A stretch of 64,000 bases of DNA from Nitrospira sp. (GTDB lineage: Bacteria; Nitrospirota; Nitrospiria; Nitrospirales; Nitrospiraceae). A program made the position numbers and the translations under genes. Location of the stretch: NCBI GenBank assembly GCA_024331095.1, contig JANDJE010000009.1, positions 1 through 64,000 of the forward strand. Direction: 5' to 3'. Of this stretch, positions 59,241 through 64,000 are shown piece by piece (within the stretch, counting starts at the first letter, position 1; every line of letters starts with the position of its first letter). Below the pieces are notes generated by a model that made no database searches, had not been told where the DNA came from, and saw only the letters and a program-made list of their open reading frames with translations.

Positions 59241-60909
59241 CGCCGCCGATCAGCTCCGCGGCCGTTTCCCTGATCTTTTTGGTAACCGTCTCCCCCGCAA
59301 GCATGCGGGCGATCTCCTTCTCCCGTCCGCTTCCCTTCAACAAACGGACCGCCGTCGTCGATCGATTCTTCACCAGCGCTTTTTCAAGGTACCAATGGTG
59401 GTCGGCCTGAGACGCCACCTGTGGAAGATGAGTCACGCACAGCACTTGATGATTGCGGCCCAACGCCTTGAGCCGTTTCCCGATCGCCGCCGCGGCGGCT
59501 CCCCCGACACCCGTATCGATCTCGTCAAAAATGATGACCGGCACTCGATCGACGCCCGCAAGGGCGGACTTGAGCGCCAGCATCACTCTGGAGAGTTCCC
59601 CGCCGGAGGCAACCCGTGACAACGGCTTGAGCGGCTCGCCCCTATTCGCCGACAAGAGAAACTCCGCGCGATCCGCTCCTTCCGAACCGTAGGCGTCGTC
59701 TCCCTCTCCCGTCGCGATCTCGATCTGAAATTGCGTCTGATCCATTTTGAGCGCGTCAAGTTCTCGACGCACGATTTCCGTCATTCGCCCTGCCGCTTCC
59801 CTGCGTTTCTCGCTCAGCTCTCGCGCCAACCGCTCAACCTGCGCCCGACGTTCCTGGATCAGGGTGTCGTACCGGCCGATCTCTTCGTCTGAACGTTGAA
59901 TGCTCTCCAATTCCTCCCTGATTCGGCAATGAGACTCCAACGCCGCCTCGACGGTTCCGCCATATTTCTTCTTGAGCCGATGAATCAGAGCCATGCGATC
60001 CTCGATCACGGCCAATCGGCCGGGATCGGCCTCCAATCGACCGGCGTAGTCCCGCACACGATCCGCGACTTCCTTGACGAGCACCTTCGCATCGGCGATC
60101 AACCGAACCGGCTCCTGCATGGTCTGATCGAGTTTGGCCATTTCGCCAAGAATCCGCTCAACCAAAGCCGTGTTCGGCAGAATCCCGTCGTTCTGCTCCA
60201 CCAACCGAGCTTGAGCCTCCCCCGCCAACTCTCCCAATCGACGAGAAGCCGCCAACCGCCGGCGTTCGGATTCGAGCGCTTCTTCCTCTCCGACGCGGAG
60301 CGCCGCGTCGTCCAATTCCCGACATTGAAAAATCAGATACTCCTCGCGCTGCGCCGCCTCCTGCGCTTTGGCCGCCACGCTCTCCCGTTCCCGACGCAGC
60401 CGTATCCAATCTCGATAACATTCCTGATACCGACCCCGTAATCCGTGAAGACGGCCGAACGCATCAAGGGCTTCCAGTTGCGTCGAGGGGGCCAGCAGAG
60501 ACTGCTGATCATGCTGGCCGTGAATGTCAATGAGCACCCCTCCCAGAGCCTCCAGCGCATGGACCGAACTCATCACTCCATTGAGATACACCCGATTCCG
60601 CCCCGATCTTGAAAGAACACGCCGCACGACGAGATGCGTGTCCGTTTCACCCAATACTCCTTGAGCGCGCAACGTCGTCAGGATCGGGTGATCGGATGGA
60701 ACGTCAAAAGAGGCTTCCACGACGGCCTCTTCTTGTCCGAACCGAATCTGATCGCCGGAGGCACGTCCGCCCATGAGCAGTCCAATGGCATCGATCAGAA
60801 GAGATTTACCGGCCCCGGTTTCCCCCGTGAGCACGGTAAATCCCGACTCGATGGTGAGCTCGATCTGTTCCAGAACGGCGAAATTGGAGATGCGCAGCGC
60901 GGTCAGCAT
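59230..60909 (-). CDS. recN: DNA repair protein RecN
   Basis: A 559-residue SMC-like ATPase for double-strand break repair. Walker A GETGAGKSLLIDAIGLLMGG is near the N-terminus. The helical hairpin with coiled coils covers residues 150-360. The C-terminal signature LSRVASGGELSRVMLALKSA and Walker B VIIFDEIDTGVGGAAAAAIG are complete. Length equals E. coli RecN (553). It is convergent with the HD-GYP gene. No lexA box was identified upstream. Confidence 0.94.
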   Translation of the reverse strand: MLTALRISNFAVLEQIELTIESGFTVLTGETGAGKSLLIDAIGLLMGGRASGDQIRFGQEEAVVEASFDVPSDHPILTTLRAQGVLGETDTHLVVRRVLSRSGRNRVYLNGVMSSVHALEALGGVLIDIHGQHDQQSLLAPSTQLEALDAFGRLHGLRGRYQECYRDWIRLRRERESVAAKAQEAAQREEYLIFQCRELDDAALRVGEEEALESERRRLAASRRLGELAGEAQARLVEQNDGILPNTALVERILGEMAKLDQTMQEPVRLIADAKVLVKEVADRVRDYAGRLEADPGRLAVIEDRMALIHRLKKKYGGTVEAALESHCRIREELESIQRSDEEIGRYDTLIQERRAQVERLARELSEKRREAAGRMTEIVRRELDALKMDQTQFQIEIATGEGDDAYGSEGADRAEFLLSANRGEPLKPLSRVASGGELSRVMLALKSALAGVDRVPVIIFDEIDTGVGGAAAAAIGKRLKALGRNHQVLCVTHLPQVASQADHHWYLEKALVKNRSTTAVRLLKGSGREKEIARMLAGETVTKKIRETAAELIGGATE

Positions 60910-60926
60910 GGCTGCGACGGCGTCGC

Positions 60927-61274
60927 TTAAGCGGCGCCGGCGTGTTTGGCAAGGAGCGAGTCGATCACTTCCTTAAACTGCCGCTTGGGCCTGGCCCCGA
61001 CAAGCTTTTCGACCGGTTGGCCGTCCTTGAAGAAGATGATTGTGGGAATGCTCATCACCTGATAACGGCCGGCGATTTCCGGATTTTCATCCGTGTTGAG
61101 CTTGCGAACCTTGACTTTGCCCGCGTACTCTTCCGCCAACTCGTCGACGATCGGCGCGACCATTTGACAAGGACCGCACCACACCGCCCAAAAATCGACC
61201 ATCACGAGTTCGCTCGCCTTCATCACCTCGGCATCCCAGGTAGACTCTTCGACTTTTAAGGCATTTCCCGCCAC
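60927..61274 (-). CDS. trxA: Thioredoxin
   Basis: A 115-residue thioredoxin with GTG start at 61274, supported by AAGGAGGG upstream. The active site is [11 protein letters not shown] (Cys33 and Cys36) and the cis-Pro is in [14 protein letters not shown]. Length is as usual. It should reduce the BCP peroxiredoxin and ribonucleotide reductase among others. It lies 17 bases upstream of recN on the same strand, so recN may be read from the trxA promoter. Confidence 0.94.
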   Translation of the reverse strand: MAGNALKVEESTWDAEVMKASELVMVDFWAVWCGPCQMVAPIVDELAEEYAGKVKVRKLNTDENPEIAGRYQVMSIPTIIFFKDGQPVEKLVGARPKRQFKEVIDSLLAKHAGAA

Positions 61275-61323
61275 GTGTCTTCCCTCCTTAAGAGAAATGA
61301 GCACACGATTACCGTGCGTCGGC

Positions 61324-61352
61324 ATCGTACCCCACCCTCATGGTGCTGTCAA
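61324..61352 (-). promoter_or_regulatory. Predicted sigma-70 promoter of trxA
   Basis: On the minus strand TTGACA (61352-61347), 17 bases, TACGAT (61329-61324). It gives a leader of about 45 bases before the GTG start. Confidence 0.5.
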
Positions 61353-61409
61353 ATGCTCGAGCCCGCCGTCGACCGCCACGACGTCCATATCCCAGGTTCC
61401 GAAACTCGC

Positions 61410-63872
61410 CTAGCGGGACCCCGCCGAAACTCCCTCGGCCGCCGACGTTCCGTCCGTCCTGCCGTATTGTCCCCACGGCACATACCATGGGAGACCTTTC
61501 TCGCCCCACAGGAGAGGAGACAGGATCGACCGCATCACGGCGGTACCGGTGTTCTCGGTCCAGCCCAGCCCCGTCAGACTGAGCATGAAGTTGAATTGAT
61601 GGCGATCGGGGAATTGCACGTAATAGAACCCCACCGACCAGCACTTGCAAGGATTTTGGTACAGCGCGACGACGTCGTACTCCGGGCTTTTTCGCTGCTT
61701 CACGTCGTAGTACCCCTTGGCTCCGATCGTCCACCCCCAAGGGGTCCGAAACGCTCCCGAAGCCGTCAAGAACAGAATTTCTCCCGTCGGCGCATAGACT
61801 TCGTTGAAGGAGATGGGATTCCAGATGTCTCCCCGCCTCACGCGAGGGCCGCTCCGAGAATATCGCTGACCGATCTCGACATACCAATTGCTCTCTTCCT
61901 GCAATCGAATGTCGGTATTGACTTGGCTCACCGTGCCCTCGTACGGATCGATAAACGCATCGAGCATCAGATATCGATTGATCGGCGGCCGCTCGCCCGC
62001 CCCCAGCAGACCCGCCGCGCGATCGAACCCCGCCGCGTCCAACTGGGACCTGACTATGTGAGGCATATTGTTGCCGATGACGGCGCGCACCCAGATGTCG
62101 GAAAATTTTCTGCCTTGGATGGGAACCGTCCTCGGTTGGATCGGCTGCTCGACCGATCCCAGAAACGGATCGACGCCCGGCGTAAAATCCCTCGCCAACG
62201 TCTGCACGCCCCCCACCTGATAACTTTGGGCGACCGTCAAATCCAGCCAATTGAAAGACCAGGCATTGTTCTGCTCCAACACCCGGCTCCGAAACGCATA
62301 GGTCAACAGATTCTTCCTCGGCAAATCGTCGACTTGATCGATCAGCGTCAAGTTCGATTGGTCCGTTGCGGGCACGTACTCATACGTCACCGTCGGTTCG
62401 ATCGTGTGCAGCAGACTGCCGCCCCCCTCCAAACCGTAGCGGCGCGTCAATTTCGACATCGCATCGACTCCGATCCAAAAGGTTTCCCGATGTTGGGACG
62501 CGGCCGTCCGCGCGCCGCGGCTGTAGTACACCTCGCGGAATTTGGCCTGCGGTCGGACGCCGACCACGTGTCCGAAGTCGATCACGTCCGTCGCGATCCC
62601 CGGCGTCACGTCCACGCGATTCAGCGTGAACCCCTGTTCGCGATAAAAATTGACGAAATTCCCTTCGGCCCCGAACAGCACCGGAGAGTTGAACAAAGGC
62701 ACTTCCGGCAGGTTATAGCCCGCCTCCGGAAGGCGTTGAAACGTATCCCGCCCGCCGGCTTGCAACGGCTGGAGGTATCGCCCCAGGAGATACAGATTCC
62801 CGTACGGCAACCGCTGCGTCGCCAGCAAGTTGGATTCATTGCTCGGCGAGGCCCTCAAGGTCCCGGAGTTGCTGAGCTGTTGAAAGTAATTCGGATCGGT
62901 GACAAAACCGACGTTCGCCCGAAGCAATAACGTATCGGAAAACATCTGCGTGTGACTGCCGGTGATCGTCGCGCGCGCGCGTTTGACGTCTTCCGTTTGG
63001 CTTACCCCCGCCACGTTGGGCAACTCCGTCTGCTGCAGATATCCCACGTGCCACTGCCCGCGCGACTGCCGATTCAGCACATAACGGTAGTCAAAATCCG
63101 ATCCGTAGCCGAGGTTGCTGTAATACTTCGGGGCGATCGTGAGGTCTTGGCTCGGATTGATCGCCCAATAAAAACCGGCTTGTGCGTGGAAACCGAACCG
63201 ATTGTCGTACGAGACGACGGGAATCAGCAGACCCGTCTTCCGTCTGGTCAAGGGATAGGTGAATCCCGGCACGGGAATCAGCGGCACGTCGTTGACACAA
63301 AACCATCCGCGGCTGAACGACAACGTGTCGCCGATCCTGGCGTCAAGATCCTCGAATTTCAATCGCCAGGCCGGTACCTCCCCTTCCTGCGCGTCGCAGT
63401 TGGTGAAACTGCCGTCCTTGACCCGATAGTGGGAGTCGGAGAAACGTTGAACCAACCGACCGGTCACGTACGAGTTGGTGGACGACGCAAAGAGCCGGCC
63501 GTGAATCACGATGCCTGCTTCGGTATTGACGTTCAATTCCAGCCGTTCGGCCGTGAGATCCGTTTGAGGGTCCGTCAGGTGAACATGGCCGCTGGCGGTG
63601 AGAATTCCCGGCAGCATGTGAATCGTCACGCGATCCGCCGTCAGCGTGATGGCTCCATAACGAACGACGACCGACCCTTCCGCCTCATACACCTCTTGGT
63701 CCTGCCGAGACTCCAGCCGCGCCGCCGTGACGTCCAACGGTGTGGAAGAGCGTGGCGGACCTCCGGTGTCCGTGTCCGTTTCGGCGGCAAACGCAATGGG
63801 CGCGATCCAGAACAGCACTGCGGCCAAGGCAAGCACGCGAGAACGGCGCATCATCCGCCCAAAGCCCGGCAT
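61410..63872 (-). CDS. lptD: LPS-assembly protein LptD
   Basis: An 820-residue outer-membrane beta-barrel that inserts LPS with LptE. The signal peptide is VLALAAVLFWIAPIAFA. The N-terminal OstA/LptA-like domain (residues 45-170) has VYEAEGSVVVRYGAITLTAD and GHVHLTDPQTDLTAERLEL. The large C-terminal LptD barrel follows, with many alternating strands. Cys residues at NCDAQE and FCVND and the PCKCW pair near the C-terminus recall the disulfides of E. coli LptD. It starts two bases from the folC stop (TAGCATG), so it is coupled to folC. This supports an LPS-bearing Gram-negative cell. Confidence 0.9.
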   Translation of the reverse strand: MPGFGRMMRRSRVLALAAVLFWIAPIAFAAETDTDTGGPPRSSTPLDVTAARLESRQDQEVYEAEGSVVVRYGAITLTADRVTIHMLPGILTASGHVHLTDPQTDLTAERLELNVNTEAGIVIHGRLFASSTNSYVTGRLVQRFSDSHYRVKDGSFTNCDAQEGEVPAWRLKFEDLDARIGDTLSFSRGWFCVNDVPLIPVPGFTYPLTRRKTGLLIPVVSYDNRFGFHAQAGFYWAINPSQDLTIAPKYYSNLGYGSDFDYRYVLNRQSRGQWHVGYLQQTELPNVAGVSQTEDVKRARATITGSHTQMFSDTLLLRANVGFVTDPNYFQQLSNSGTLRASPSNESNLLATQRLPYGNLYLLGRYLQPLQAGGRDTFQRLPEAGYNLPEVPLFNSPVLFGAEGNFVNFYREQGFTLNRVDVTPGIATDVIDFGHVVGVRPQAKFREVYYSRGARTAASQHRETFWIGVDAMSKLTRRYGLEGGGSLLHTIEPTVTYEYVPATDQSNLTLIDQVDDLPRKNLLTYAFRSRVLEQNNAWSFNWLDLTVAQSYQVGGVQTLARDFTPGVDPFLGSVEQPIQPRTVPIQGRKFSDIWVRAVIGNNMPHIVRSQLDAAGFDRAAGLLGAGERPPINRYLMLDAFIDPYEGTVSQVNTDIRLQEESNWYVEIGQRYSRSGPRVRRGDIWNPISFNEVYAPTGEILFLTASGAFRTPWGWTIGAKGYYDVKQRKSPEYDVVALYQNPCKCWSVGFYYVQFPDRHQFNFMLSLTGLGWTENTGTAVMRSILSPLLWGEKGLPWYVPWGQYGRTDGTSAAEGVSAGSR

Positions 63873-63873
63873 G

Positions 63874-64000
63874 CTATCCTCGCAGCACCGATGGCCGGCC
63901 GCCGCGCAGAGCCGCCTTCACATCGCCGAGAAGCATCAGCGACCCCGTCACGCAAATAAGATCGCGCGCGGTCGCATGTTGCTTGGCCAGTCGAAGGGCT
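63874..64000 (-). CDS. folC: Folylpolyglutamate synthase/dihydrofolate synthase, C-terminal end (window edge)
   Basis: The last 42 codons of a minus-strand frame that enters from outside the window. The segment ATARDLICVTGSLMLLGDVK is the typical FolC C-terminus (VTGSLYLVG in many homologues). Only the end is visible, so catalytic motifs cannot be checked. It overlaps nothing and stops two bases before the lptD ATG. Confidence 0.72.
   Translation of the reverse strand, partial: ALRLAKQHATARDLICVTGSLMLLGDVKAALRGGRPSVLRG

Noticed and set aside
61309..62250. 313-aa minus-strand frame inside lptD
   Set aside because: Shadow frame of lptD; Gly/Arg-rich with no family.
1..64000. CRISPR arrays, IS elements, rRNA genes and sigma-54 (-24/-12) promoters
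   Set aside because: No regularly spaced repeats, transposase, rRNA sequence or good TGGCAC-N5-TTGC site was seen while reading the window.

Overview
The window is dense chromosomal DNA (roughly 57-58% GC by eye) from a Gram-negative bacterium. LptD, lipoproteins with lipoboxes, TatC and a MacAB-type exporter show a double membrane. The gene set fits a Nitrospirota member, most likely of the genus Nitrospira: a dense minus-strand run clpC-tsaD-hflX-nth-yicC-gmk-rpoZ-coaBC-TPR-aroQ-efp-accB-accC, tandem DUF507 genes, a GH15 glucanohydrolase divergent from a membrane sensor protein, an NtrBC-type pair and an HD-GYP regulator. The genus is inference from content and style; no marker gene here was searched.

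Layout. 1-8 kb: the N-terminal part of a membrane sensor protein, a GH15 enzyme, a zinc-ribbon protein, an M50 protease with CBS domains, a small membrane protein, a large MscS-type channel and a CAT-anticodon tRNA. 8-12 kb: an accessory patch with a Lys/Met-rich exported protein, a small membrane protein, an adjacent MotB/OmpA-like and MotA/TolQ-like pair that resembles ZorB-ZorA of the Zorya anti-phage systems but has no recognisable zorC/zorD/zorE, and two small ORFans. 12-17 kb: an FtsX-type permease, a LuxR-type HTH protein, a class 1A dihydroorotate dehydrogenase and a LolD/MacB-like ATPase. 17-20 kb: comF, an FmdB zinc ribbon, a small HTH protein, an mraZ outside any cell-division cluster, a RusA-like resolvase, a broken hicB and a DUF3251 (YajI-like) lipoprotein in an AT-richer stretch. 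20-24 kb: a three-gene MacAB-like exporter.

24-37 kb is the long minus-strand housekeeping block, with a clear sigma-70 promoter in front of clpC. 37-48 kb: nadK, an FAD/NADP oxidoreductase, a dolichol-phosphate-mannose-synthase-like transferase, and a minus-strand run radA - lipoprotein - tsaB - rimI - DUF465 - tatC - beta-propeller - cyclophilin - lipoprotein, with many 4-base start/stop overlaps. 48-55 kb: an exported LNS2/HAD-like protein, peroxiredoxin, TPR lipoprotein, two DUF507 genes, a cyclophilin-like protein, an RNase H-like nuclease, a PP2C phosphatase and two exported proteins, one His-rich. 55-59 kb: GAF histidine kinase, sigma-54 activator and response regulator with HD-GYP. 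59-64 kb: recN, trxA, lptD and the end of folC.

The most interesting element is the isolated ZorAB-like motor pair (8829-10757) with a short tail and no known effector. Secondary points are a possible H-type pseudoknot after the His-rich gene, three helically phased CCATAT boxes before the HD-GYP regulator, a 31-base palindrome inside nadK, an mraZ out of its usual context and a degenerate LNS2-like exported protein. No CRISPR array, insertion sequence, rRNA or prophage structure was seen.
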